DNA from: Luidia sarsii
Lineage: Eukaryota > Echinodermata > Asteroidea > Paxillosida > Luidiidae
NCBI GenBank assembly: GCA_949987565.1
Contig: OX465102.1
Span: 12,540,763-12,604,762 of the forward strand
Direction of reading: 5' to 3'
DNA: 64,000 nt
Of the stretch, positions 33,534-44,380 are shown in pieces (the first letter of the stretch is position 1; every line of letters starts with the position of its first letter). A program made the position numbers and the translations under genes. The notes beneath the pieces were generated by a model. That model was not told the origin of the DNA. It did no database searches and saw nothing but the letters and a program-made list of their open reading frames with translations.

Positions 33534-35308
33534 ATTTTAATACCTCAAAAGAGGTGCCGGGTGACTCTATTTACAGTCATATTATACTCATTCTCGCAAA
33601 GGGCCACTCATTACAATGTACACGATGTCGCCGCAAATTTTCCACAATGTCAAGTTTGTTCTCGACCAGGCAAAGCCAAGCCCCGTTCAATTGCCCCCCC
33701 CCCCCCCCCGTCCACTGGCCAAGACTGCTCGGCACGTCAGCCTGGGAGGTCAGGAAGTGTGCTTTCTGTGCAGCCGCTATATGGAGTTTATCCAATAATG
33801 TACTCGATAATGTACAACCAATGATGGAAATCAGAAGCATATACTCTACCGAAGGGAGTGATTACGGGTTCCTTCCTGCCGCGCGTGGCCCTGCATGCGC
33901 TGCCCTATGCCTTGCTCAACAAAATAATAGGAGACAGTTTTGGGTAAAACACTCAGCCTTGGTTGATCAGAAACGTTGACACCCTGTAATTGTTCTTGAC
34001 TGATACAGTCCAACAGTTGGGGAGGGGGGGTTTCGACCGGTAATATCAGGAAACACTTCAACAAACATTGGCGAAAACAAGAGTTCCATATTCCCCAACG
34101 TATTATCAGTTTTCACTGTCGAAATGAAGTTGTAATTCTCGCGATTCTGAGTTCCGAGTTCAATTGATCGTCTACGAATGCGAGCTCACCTGATGTAATC
34201 GTTTATGACCGTTTTTCCCGACAAGCATCTCATATACGTGTAACTTAATTAATTGGACCCAACCATCTGTTCCGCTCGTGGATGGGACATTTCCGGATTA
34301 CAAATTGCATTCTTGACAGCGTTTCCTTTCCCCAAAAAGACAACTACAACTTAGAAGACATGTATGGTGCGTTCTTTCGCTACTTAATAAAATGATTGCT
34401 CGCAACACAATTTTCAATCATATTACCAAAAGAACACATTCATTTTACACTATAATTGTGTTCTCTATAATTTTCTTGCAGTTACATTGTTTCGTTTTAT
34501 GCTGACTTACACGTTGTCTTTCACTGTGTGGAAGGATAGTTATGCTGGTGGTCTTGTGGGTTGTGACAATGGTTGTTGAGACACTTTGCCGTTCCGTGTA
34601 ATGTCATCTTTCGTTAAACCTTTCTATTAGTATGTTTGGTGATAGCACTATGGAGTCCCGCTAGATTATAGTGATCGCATCTTTGGCTATCAGTACAGCG
34701 TATGGGTTGCTGTTACTTTGTCATGTCTTGTCTTGTTTTTTTCTGAGATTTGTCTTTTTGCAACCCCTAATTGTTCTATCCGATTTTCCGTGAAATGAAA
34801 TAAGTAACATACACAAATGTTACAAGTGATTAGCCTTTAACTTCCATGGATTGACCAAATTGAGTTTCTATCCTACATCGGGACCTTTCTCAAAGACCTT
34901 CTGCCGTTGAGGAATGTCTTGATGGATTCGGACCGCCAGTCACTATATATTGTTCTAACCCTAAAATGAAATGAAATGAACAAATGGCAGGGAAAGTGCA
35001 AAGCGACCGCTATAGGTACATTGCGAAATCCTGCGGGCCATTGCCACACGTTTCCCGCGTCATGTGCGCCAGGATATGAAAGTGTAGGTTGCGCACGAAT
35101 CATTCCGGGAAACCTCGGCCCTCCTTGAGGTCGGACCGCACTGGTCTGGAAGGCAGTCCAAGCAATTACGGGCGTCCGGTTCGGGTGCATAATGCGGCAT
35201 GGGATCGCTCAGCGGCAAGTGGAAGCAGGTGACTCGCACATCCCTCAGACCTATACCCTGCCATGCCATGCACCCACTCTGGCATAAATTACAGCCAGTC
35301 ATACCTCC
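33534..35308. other. Intergenic DNA with a family D remnant
   Basis: A long C run lies at about 33695-33711 and a G run at 34021-34030. A decayed family D hairpin at 34866-34961 reads TCGGGACCTTTCTCAAAGAC ... TTGAGGAATGTCTTGATGGA. No gene supported. Confidence 0.5.
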
Positions 35309-35700
35309 TGACTCTCTCTCCCTCTCTCTCTCTCATTCTCTCTCTCTCTCTCTCTCTCCCTCTCTCCCCCTCTCTCCCCCTCTCTCCCCCTCTCTCCCCT
35401 CTCTCCCTCTCTCCCTCTCTCCCTCTCTCACTCTCTGTCTGTATCCCTGTCTGTCTCTCTCTCTCCCTTCCGTCTCTCTCTCCCTCCGTCACTCTCTACC
35501 TACCTCCCTCCCTTCGTCCCTCCTCTCCATCCCTCCCCCCTCCCTCCCCCTCCCTCCCTTCTTCCCCCTCCCTCCCCCTCCCTCCCTCCCTCCCCCTACC
35601 CTCCCTCCCTCCCTCCCTCCCTCCCCCTCCCCCATCTCCCTCCCACCCCCATCTCCCTCCACCCCCTCTCTCCCCTTCTCTCTCCGCTATCAACTCCCTC
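35309..35700. repeat. CT-rich pyrimidine tract
   Basis: Tandem CTCT, CCCTCT and CCCTCC words, C-richer toward the 3' end. Ser/Leu/Pro frames follow from composition. Confidence 0.95.
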
Positions 35701-36159
35701 TCCCTCTATATATTGGTTATGGGTATGGGCATTTCGTTATTGAAGTGTGGTTTCATTTTTGTATCACCCCCTCTGTAGACTTCCAGCAGGGAGCGCATTT
35801 TCAGGATTTGGTTTGGGTAGAGGGTTGTTTTGTGGACGTTAGCAGAGATGAAATGAAACGAGACAAAATTGGACGAATGGAGACGAGATGAGTTGACACG
35901 ATGCGAAAATTAAAAAAAAAACCGGACGAAATGATTTGAAATGAGACAAAATGACAGGAAAGAAAACGAAGGGATGGAGGCGATACGACACGGCCATATG
36001 GAAAGAAACGAGACGATGCGGAACCAAACGAGACGCGATGAGACCAAACTGAACGACACTCCGATCAATCAATTAAAAACACAATGAAACACCTGCGACA
36101 AGACAGAACGGCACTGTCTTGCCATTGGGATCGGAACGCCAGGCCCCTTGCCCCTTAGG
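35701..36159. other. Intergenic DNA with GAAATGA/GAGACGA words
   Basis: The segment at 35845-36060 is enriched in short GAAACGAGAC, GATGAG and ACAAAATGA-type words on the plus strand, a degenerate purine-biased array. No gene. Confidence 0.5.
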
Positions 36160-36587
36160 GAATATTGGGAATATAGGAAAACATCGATGTCCACAGTTTT
36201 CCGTCTAATTTACACAGTTTGTAGATCGATGGTCAAGATAGAAACCCCATGTTGAAATCTTACGGTCTTGGATGCTGTACTAGAAATGTTCACTCAAAAC
36301 ATCGACAAATACATGTAGTTTATTACTTGCAAGTAATAAACTATTTCTTACACTACAGAATGGTGCAAAAACCGTGACAGCTGTTTACCGTTTTCTACTT
36401 TCTCAGATCACTATTTGAGCTAAAACCCTTTTTTGAGATGTTTGATGCCTTTTTTGAGATGTTTGATGCTTTTTTGAGATGTTTGATGCCTTTTTTGAGA
36501 TGTTTGATGCTTTTTTTGAGATGTTTAATGGTTTAACACACAAACTGTAACAGTCTTTTGACCTTTACCAATGTTGTATAGGGCCTT
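36160..36587 (+). mobile_element. TTAA-type MITE family B with internal array
   Basis: AATATAGGAAAACATCGATG, TTTACACAGTTTGTAGATCG, GTTTATTACTTGCAAGTAAT and CTTACACTACAGAATGGTGC are collinear with 18792-19134, and it ends TTACCAATGTTGTATAGGGC. Five copies of a 22/23-bp word (TTTTTTGAGATGTTTGATGC) have expanded at 36427-36531, at the position of the short AGGATTTCTTTTCTGGAATG stretch in copy 1. Confidence 0.82.
36427..36531. repeat. Five-unit 22/23-bp tandem repeat
   Basis: CCTTTTTTGAGATGTTTGATG repeats five times with only C and T-run length changes. It lies inside MITE family B copy 36160-36587. Confidence 0.92.
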
Positions 36588-37170
36588 CAAAACCTAATTG
36601 TTTAAAGATTACAAATCTAAATGTTGACAAAATTCACACATGATTTTCTGTCTTTAGGATGGTGATGTATTTGGTGTTGTTCTAGACGTGAAGACAGTTG
36701 GGCAAAAACTGCCGGAACAGGAAACGAAATTAAGCAAGTTACCGACCAACGGCTCTCCCATCTTACAGCAGCGAGGGTCAATGTACTCGTCTCACTGGAT
36801 GCAGACCCATGTGGCCTCTGTGTAGACTGTCACGTCCACCTCCTGCCCAGAGCAAAACACTTCGGCGCATCTTAACACTACATCATCAAGCTCCTTCCCT
36901 CGGACAATGTGTTAATGATTGGCGTCTGTATTATTGAGTATCGGCGCCAAGCGTCGGATGCTATGGGCGGTCAAGAAGGCAAAATAATCCAATTATGCGA
37001 TTTCCTCTTTTGTCCTATTGGCTGCCAATATAATTATAGTCAGGAATGTTGCCATGAAGGCCCGTCCGGGTTTGCACTGGAATCGATGGTGGCACGCTCT
37101 GTCAAGAAGCATTCGCGAATGGTTCCGTTCATGTACGAGAAACCTTTCGGGCTCCAAATAGAAGAACAGC
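36588..37170. other. Intergenic DNA upstream of the 54-bp array
   Basis: A 97-codon plus frame (36909-37202) covers part of it but resembles nothing I recognise. No repeat copy recognised. Confidence 0.45.
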
Positions 37171-37245
37171 GGAAGAACCTTCACTTTCGATTATGTTATT
37201 AAAGATGTTCATGGAAGAACGATCGGGGATTTAAAATAGTGGACC
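37171..37245 (+). repeat. Left flanking direct repeat of the 54-bp array
   Basis: GGAAGAACCTTCACTTTCGA ... AAAGATGTT ... ATGGAAGAACG ... AAATAGTGGACC is collinear with 39929-39996, with scattered substitutions and small indels. Confidence 0.8.
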
Positions 37246-39928
37246 GCACGAGGGAGAGGGACAGGGACAGGGAAATGGACGGGGAGAGGGGCAGGGACAG
37301 GGAGATGAACATGGACAGGGACAGGGAAATGGACGGGGAGAGGGGCAGGGACAGGGAGATGAACATGGACAGGGACAGGGAAATGGACGGGGAGAGGGGC
37401 AGGGACAGGGAGATGTACATGGACAGGGACAGGGAAATGGGCGGGGAGAGGGGCAGGGACAGGGAGATGAACATGGACAGGGACAGGGACAGTGAAATGG
37501 ACGGGGAGAGGGGCAGGGACAGGGAGATGTACATGGACAGGGACAGGGAAATGGACGGGGAGAGGGGCAGGGACAGGGAGATGTACATGGACAGGGACAG
37601 GGAAATGGACGGGGAGAGGGGCAGGGACAGGGAGATGTACATGGACAGGGACAGGGAAATGGACGGGGAGAGGGGCAGGGACAGGGAGATGTACATGGAC
37701 AGGGACAGGGAAATGGGCGGGGAGAGGGGCAGGGACAGGGAGATGTACATGGACAGGGACAGGGAAATGGGCGGGGAGAGGGGCAGGGACAGGGAGATGT
37801 ACATGGACAGGGACAGGGAAATGGGCGGGGAGAGGGGCAGGGACAGGGAGATGAACATGGACAGGGACAGGGAAATGGACGGGGAGAGGGGCAGGGACAG
37901 GGAGATGTACATGGACAGGGACAGGGAAATGGGCGGGGAGAGGGGCAGGGACAGGGAGATGTACATGGACAGGGACAGGGAAATGGGCGGGGAGAGGGGC
38001 AGGGACAGGGAGATGAACATGGACAGGGACAGGGAAATGGACGGGGAGAGGGGCAGGGACAGGGAGATGTACATGGACAGGGACAGGGAAATGGACGGGG
38101 AGAGGGGCAGGGACAGGGAGATGTACATGGACAGGGACAGGGAAATGGACGGGGAGAGGGGCAGGGACAGGGAGATGTACATGGACAGGGACAGGGAAAT
38201 GGGCGGGGAGAGGGGCAGGGACAGGGAGATGTACATGGACAGGGACAGGGAAATGGGCGGGGAGAGGGGCAGGGACAGGGAGATGAACATGGACAGGGAC
38301 AGGGAAATGGACGGGGAGAGGGGCAGGGACAGGGAGATGTACAGGGACAGGGACAGGGAAATAGACGGGGAGAGGGGCAGGGACAGGGAGATGTACAGGG
38401 ACAGGGACAGGGAAATGGGCGGGGAGAGGGGCAGGGACAGGGAGATGTACATGGACAGGGACAGGGAAATGGACGGGGAGAGGGGCAGGGACAGGGAGAT
38501 GTACAGGGACAGGGACAGGGAAATGGACGGGGAGAGGGGCAGGGACAGGGAGATGTACATGGACAGGGACTGGGAAATGGACGGGGAGAGGGGCTGGGAC
38601 AGGGAGATGTACATGGACAGGGACAGGGAAATGGGCGGGGAGAGGGGCAGGGACAGGGAGATGTACATGGACAGGGACAGGGAAATGGACGGGGAGAGGG
38701 GCAGGGACAGGGAGATGTACATGGACAGGGACAGGGAAATGGGCGGGGAGAGGGGCAGGGACAGGGAGATGAACATGGACAGGGACAGGGACAGGGAAAT
38801 GGACGGGGAGAGGGGCAGGGACAGGGAGATGTACATGGACAGGGACAGGGAAATGGACGGGGAGAGGGGCAGGGACAGGGAGATGTACATGGACAGGGAC
38901 AGGGAAATGGACGGGGAGAGGGGCAGGGACAGGGAGATGTACATGGACAGGGACAGGGAAATGGGCGGGGAGAGGGGCAGGGACAGGGAGATGTACAGGG
39001 ACAGGGACAGGGAAATGGACGGGGAGAGGGGCAGGGACAGGGAGATGTACATGGACAGGGACAGGGAAATGGACGGGGAGAGGGGCAGGGACAGGGAGAT
39101 GTACATGGACAGGGACAGGGAAATGGACGGGGAGAGGGGCAGGGACAGGGAGATGAACATGGACAGGGACAGGGAAATGGACGGGGAGAGGGGCAGGGAC
39201 AGGGAGATGAACATGGACAGGGACAGGGAAATGGACGGGGAGAGGGGCTGGGACAGGGAGATGTACATGGACAGGGACAGGGAAATGGACGGGGAGAGGG
39301 GCTGGGACAGGGAGATGTACATGGACAGGGACAGGGAAATGGACGAGGAGAGGGGCTGGGACAGGGAGATGTACATGGACAGGGACAGGGAAATGGACGG
39401 GGAGAGGGGCAGGGACAGGGAGATGTACAGGGACAGGGACAGTGAAATGGACGGGGAGAGGGGCAGGGACAGGGAGATGTACATGGACAGGGACTGGAAA
39501 TGGACGGGGAGAGGGGCAGGGACAGGGAGATGTATATGGACAGGGACAGGGAAATGGACGGGGAGAGGGGCAGGGACAGGGAGATGTACATGGACAGGGA
39601 CAGGGAAATGGACGGGGAGAGGGGCAGGGACAGGGAGATGAACATGGACAGGGACAGGGAAATGGACGGGGAGATGGGCTGGGACAGGGAGATGTACATG
39701 GACAGGGACAGGGAAATGGACGGGGAGAGGGGCTGGGACAGGGAGATGTACATGGACAGGGACAGGGAAATGGACGGGGAGAGGGGCTGGGACAGGGAGA
39801 TGTACATGGACAGGGACAGGGAAATGGACGGGGAGAGGGGCAGGGACAGGGAGATGTACATGGACAGGGACTGGGAAATGGACGGGGAGAGGGGCAGGGA
39901 CAGGGAGATGTACATGGACAGGGACTGG
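37246..39928. repeat. 54-bp G-rich minisatellite, about 50 units
   Basis: The plus-strand unit is ATGTACATGGACAGGGACAG, GGAAATGGACGGGGAGAGGG, GCAGGGACAGGGAG: 54 bp, nearly all purine, six runs of three or more G. Variable sites recur: TAC/AAC after ATG, GGAC/GGGC before GGGG, and CAG/CTG after GGGG. Since 54 is a multiple of three and the unit has almost no stop codons, open frames of about 750-1000 codons run through both strands (Asp/Arg/Glu, Gly/Gln, Ser/Leu/Pro, Pro/Val/His repeats). A one-base deletion at about 39495 breaks the frame mid-array without further sign of constraint. I call this a non-coding minisatellite. Confidence 0.95.
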
Positions 39929-39996
39929 GGAAGAGCCTCCACTGTCGATATTTTAACAAAGATGTTATGGAAGAACGCTGGAGGAAATAGTGGACC
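39929..39996 (+). repeat. Right flanking direct repeat of the 54-bp array
   Basis: GGAAGAGCCTCCACTGTCGA ... CAAAGATGTTATGGAAGAAC ... GGAAATAGTGGACC mirrors 37171-37245 in the same orientation, so the array is bracketed by direct repeats. Confidence 0.8.
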
Positions 39997-40027
39997 AGAT
40001 AAAGACCAGTTGATGGAGAATTGATGA

Positions 40028-40584
40028 AAAATTGCTGGCCTAGGCGTCTTTCGACGAGCTTTTTCTTTGAAATCCAATGAACTCTCAATCGATAACAAGG
40101 ATAGAGATTCTGAAAATGTAGTTGTCCGATGGCAACCGAGACGGAAGCACGTTGCCAAATCGTATAATATGTATGAGCCCGAACGGTCTCAGTGAAAACA
40201 AGCTTCAAAATGGACACCGCACTGCACGATTTGACGGGTCTTCAGTAAGGAATCTTGCAGGCACGTCTCAACGGAATCGTCATTATTTACTCCATGGAAT
40301 CGGTTATCTTGAAAACCGTGCACTGACTATCGTATACGATCGGACAATGTAACACTTTCCCCGACAATAGTAATGGACCGAGATATCAACTCATGCCGTC
40401 ACTAAGGACGGCCTCCGCGGGGGCGTGGCTGTTCCCCTTCCAAACAAAAAATGGTTTGTACGTATTACCCTCTTTCCCAAGGTGAACAATTCTTGAAAAA
40501 AAATCCATGAATGTAATTTATTGACACCACACAGTGTTATTTGAAATAACAAAGGGAAAGAATGCACCCCAGTTGACATTTTAG
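40028..40584 (+). mobile_element. TTAA-type element E, 5'-truncated copy
   Basis: Collinear with positions about 52850-53492 of the full copy: GGCCTAGGCGTCTTTCGACG, GATAACAAGGATAGAGATTC, GAAAACAAGCTTC, then after a gap GGGGGCGTGGCTGTTCCCCT and TTATTTGAAATAAC. It ends CAGTTGACATTTTA, a decayed form of the full copy's CAGTTGACCTTTAA. The 5' third is missing, and the 54-bp array lies where it would be. Confidence 0.78.
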
Positions 40585-40863
40585 TGCATTTGGAGACGTT
40601 TAGATTAAGACCACCCGAAACCCACTCCCCTCCATCCCCGTTAGAAAAGCCTCGGACAGCTCATGTGCGAGTTTTAACCAACTGGTTCCTCAGCGCCACG
40701 GCCCCGCCGGTGCGTGTCCTTAATCTCAGCGCGGCCAGAGAGGAACATCCTCAACCCGTGATAGCTATCAGGAACCTCGAGACATGAAGGGCGTCCCCGA
40801 GAGACACAAGTTCATGCCACCCCCCCCCCCCCCCCAACGGGAAGCTTCAGATTCAAGCGGCTT
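40585..40863. other. Short unique stretch ending at C run and gap
   Basis: A run of 16 C (40820-40835) lies 28 bp before the assembly gap. No gene. Confidence 0.6.
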
Positions 40864-41063
40864 NNNNNNNNNNNNNNNNNNNNNNNNNNNNNNNNNNNNN
40901 NNNNNNNNNNNNNNNNNNNNNNNNNNNNNNNNNNNNNNNNNNNNNNNNNNNNNNNNNNNNNNNNNNNNNNNNNNNNNNNNNNNNNNNNNNNNNNNNNNNN
41001 NNNNNNNNNNNNNNNNNNNNNNNNNNNNNNNNNNNNNNNNNNNNNNNNNNNNNNNNNNNNNNN
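40864..41063. other. Assembly gap (200 N)
   Basis: Exactly 200 consecutive N. The round number suggests a placeholder length rather than a measured size, so distances across it are unreliable. Confidence 1.
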
Positions 41064-42817
41064 GAGCCCATAATCCCCGCCAGGCTATGGGCACCATGCC
41101 ACACATGTCAGTCGAAACCAGTGTGGTTGGACTCTCGAAAAGAGACTGTGCGTATGCATTCCAAAGCGGGAGGCTCTAGTCTTAAAAAAAAAAGGGATTG
41201 TAATTCCCTGACGTGTTTGGCCTTACGTTTCATCTCCTCCTTCATAAACTAAGTTGCTTCATATAGGAAAACAATAAGTTCTTTGTTTCGATTTGCTTCG
41301 GCTCAAGTGATAACGGATCTCATCACATTCTGGGGGGAAAAGGGAGACACTTTCAGCATTGTCGGGATGGGTACTTAACTGTGTCATTGCCTTGATGTCC
41401 CTTTACTGGGTCTGGCAAGCGCTGGGCGGGGTTAACTAGCGGAGTTGGTGTATCCATGGGAATGTAGAACTTAAAGCGGCAAAAGTGATGAGTAAAATAG
41501 GTGTGGAGTGATGTCCGTTCTCCTCGCAATATCGCTTGTCGTGTACTGAATAAAGTCTGCGCCTCACCGCGGCCATTCGTGTGTACAGTGTGGATCTCCA
41601 AAACCAACGTTTATCTGGCCTGATGTTTCGATCCTATTGTATTGGACTTTTTTTCAAAGACAGACTGATTCGCAGTGTGAATCATAGAGAGACCTATAAT
41701 TATGGCGAGTATTCGCTTCGCCATCAGCGTGTCAGCGGTCGAGACACAGCCATGGAAGCCGGTATCATAGGGACTAGACTTGTTACCCATCCGATGATGC
41801 TTATATAATTTCGAGGGTATATATTATTGTAGAGGTCCTATTTCACAAAATGGTGATTATGGTAAGCATAATTAATTCACAAGTAAAACGCCAACTTGTG
41901 TTCCAGATTAGTCAACTTGCGCTATTTCAAGCAAAGTATTATTTTTGATCCTACCAATGAATACATAACGGAAAGGTCGCCTATATCCTTTACGTAATAT
42001 TATAGTATAATTATAATACCTTTCATGTGTTTGTCGTATTGAGTCAACTGAGATTGAGAAAGTGGATGATTGGCGCATTGTGATAATCTCCAGACTTTTT
42101 TTTTTCGTTACCGAATTACCACGTACTGGCATTGTCACGTCATCAGGATTTCGACGTACTTGCACGCGGGGATTTCTTTCTGTGAAAATGAAGAGCGTTA
42201 TGAATAACGGCGGGATTATAAGAGACAGACGCCTCTCCTGCTGCAGGCTGACAGTGCCTCTCTGGGACGCTCCGACCAACTCGGTACGGTGCCTCAGAGG
42301 GGACACCGCGGGGACAGACGCCTGGCTTTGTTTACGCACGTGCGTGGGCGGTTTGGGGCGGGTGGGTGGACCAGTGTTGTGGGTTGGACCACGGGGTGGT
42401 TTACTTCCCCCCGAACATCGGTCGTGACTGTATACATGCACGCATGCAAACACGCAGCTGTGATATTCCGTATCTTATGCAATTATACTCTTGACGGCAC
42501 GTCCCATTTTTTTATGTTTTCCTTCTCCGAAGCTCGTGCCAACTTTATGTACTTTAACTTGATCCCTAGCGTTGGAGTTTATTTATCTACCAATGCACAA
42601 TCCCAAGCATGACTCATGCTTTATTGTGCCAGGTTGGCCTAATATTTTGGCAAAAGGCAGAGACTGAGAGACTGGCTTGGCATTGTAGACAGTGGCGTGA
42701 ATCAGTTTGGTGTTGTTAGGTTTCCGGGAGTATTTATAGCTGACTGGGTTTATCGAATCACAGCGGGCTGAATCTCTGAACTTGTATTTGATATACAGCA
42801 GTTAATGATTGAGTGCT
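41064..42817. other. Intergenic DNA with a family D remnant
   Basis: A family D arm lies at 41616-41664 (GGCCTGATGTTTCGATCCTA). A 181-codon minus frame at 41908-42453 has no recognisable domain and crosses low-complexity Pro/Thr-rich sequence, so it is not called. Confidence 0.5.
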
Positions 42818-42990
42818 TCTGGCTGGCGCCCCAGCCCGGTAAAGACTACCGTAGTTGACTATTTTGAGGACAGGGGCTATACAAGGGTTGGATAGTTCAG
42901 ATGATAAGATTAAGAGCGCCGGTACGCAAACCCAGAGGTCTCGGGTTCAGGTCGCGATCCAGTTAAAGTTGTCTTTGCCATTTTTCAATA
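42818..42990 (+). mobile_element. tRNA-derived SINE, copy 1 of a local pair
   Basis: GGCTGGCGCCCCAGCCCGGT, AAAGACTACCGTAGTTGACT, then GGATAGTTCAGATGATAAGA (A-box region) and CCAGAGGTCTCGGGTTCAGG (B-box region), then CCAGTTAAAGTTGTCTTTGC. The order matches the copies at 43170-43320, 25366-25500 (reverse) and 51199-51265. Confidence 0.7.
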
Positions 42991-43169
42991 TTGCAAGTTA
43001 CCAGTCAGATTGTCCTTTGTTTTGAAAAAAAAAATTGAAAAAAAAAGCTACATCTACTTTGAGCAATCCCCGATCTGTTGTAGCCACGTTTACAACAATT
43101 GTGTAGCCATGCTTACAACAATCAAGTTGTTTGCATCTGAAGGAAAGCTGGGGCGTGATCCCAGGAGTT

Positions 43170-43320
43170 CGGGCTGGTGCCTTCACTCCGGCAAAGACTA
43201 CGTGACCATTTGGGATGGCCACCTCCTAAGGCCTGGATATAGCTCCGGCGGTAGGAACGCCGGTGCGCAAAACCAGAGGTCTCAGGTTCAAGTCACAGTT
43301 AAAAGTTTCCTTTACAAATT
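43170..43320 (+). mobile_element. tRNA-derived SINE, copy 2 of a local pair
   Basis: GGCTGGTGCCTTCACTCCGG, CAAAGACTACGTGACCATTT, then GGCCTGGATATAGCTCCGGC (A-box) and CCAGAGGTCTCAGGTTCAAG (B-box), followed by TCACAGTTAAAAGTTTCC. Same orientation and structure as 42818-42990. Confidence 0.7.
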
Positions 43321-44087
43321 GTTTCAGGATTGTTCCCTTTCAGTTGGTTTTCTTCGTTTGTTTGACTTTTATTTGTGTTATTCTTGTTTCATCCATGAAT
43401 CACGTTGATGCTATAGTCACTTATGTTATGGTCAGCTGCTGTATGGCGTGGCCATGCAGTTGGCTATATACGCGTATGTGGGCCAACCCGTTGTTATAAT
43501 AGCCGGCCTCCTCTCCGCGGCCACACAAACATAAGGCGTTTCCACGGAACAGCGTCTTGTATTCAAGTCGCAACAAATCGAGCCCGAGTCCAAGAGGGGG
43601 ACCGGGACAGGGGAAGGGGGGAGAGGAAGAGAGGAAGATGGTCGAGTTGTTTCACATGGATTGCAAACTGCTTACGATTGTCCGGAAACTATAGTCTCAG
43701 AAATTGAGAGGAGTCGACCTTTTGGCCCTAGATATAGCAGGACCTCTGTGACAGTTCTTGAGTTGATTATAATCTTTCATACGATTATTAACAACTAACA
43801 CTTCCCAAAATTATCATAAACAGGCCTAGCTTAAAATAATATGGTCGTTCTAACGAAGGGTCAGGGGCCCTTATAACTGTTTGAGATGTTGTTAATTTGG
43901 TCGTTATAGTCAGTAAGCGGTTTGCATCTTTTTCTTGTCTGTTCAGAAATGAGGTGTCGGGGTTAATGATACTGATGCATTTAATTGTTACTGGGAGTGG
44001 CCCCCGTTGTCAACTCATTAACTTTGATCATAGTGACTCTGCCGGCTTGTCTCACCAACTGTTTTGCATAATGTTGTTATTAACCAG
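43321..44087. other. Non-coding, includes family D remnant
   Basis: A decayed family D copy spans about 43650-43765 (TTGCAAACTGCTTACGATTG ... GATATAGCAGGACCTCTGTG), and its companion word GTCAGTAAGCGGTTTGCATC recurs at 43910. No exon recognised. Confidence 0.5.
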
Positions 44088-44314
44088 AGGCAACCCAGGC
44101 AGACCGCCCTTCTCCAACTTCGTGCAGCGAGGATATCAATACACCCCAGGCTCGCGGATCAGTGCCCCAACCAGTCGCTGGCGGCCGTACGGCTCGTCCA
44201 CGACACGCTGGCAGCCACGGCCCACCGTCACGGCCACGGGACCCACCTGCCGCTTCGGACGGCACTTCGGCTGCTGCTACGGCTGGCGGAGAGATAACTA
44301 CGGACGCTGCCAGC
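44088..44314 (+). CDS. Probable internal exon, nephronectin/EGFL6-like cysteine motif
   Basis: A GC-rich open island ends in GCTGCCAGC followed by a consensus donor GTAAGT; a candidate acceptor (ATTAACCAG) lies just before 44088. The frame between gives GNPGRPPFSNFV..., and near its end GPTCRFGRHFGCCYGWRRDN then YGRCQ, with a split codon beginning C (Pro if C follows). The N-terminal motif of animal nephronectin and EGFL6 has the form CRYGxxxxCCxGWxRxxxGxCxP, placed just before their EGF repeats; cysteine spacing and the CRxG, CCxGW and GxCQ words agree. These are secreted matrix proteins that bind integrins. The following EGF exons and the signal-peptide exon were not found in this window, and the 5' boundary is uncertain. 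Other proteins with a CCxGW motif (EMI/EGF types) remain possible. Confidence 0.5.
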
Positions 44315-44380
44315 GTAAGTCCCACACAGCTGTTGTACGATATGCCAAAGTGCAGAAAACAATCCCAAATAGGTCTATTA

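Noticed and set aside
37199..40217. Long open frames of about 760-1000 codons on both strands
   Set aside because: All follow from a 54-bp unit almost without stop codons; several frames are open at once, a one-base deletion near 39495 is tolerated, and no protein domain is visible.
41908..42453. 181-codon minus frame as a gene
   Set aside because: No recognisable domain; part is low-complexity Pro/Thr/Arg, and no splice or start signals stand out.
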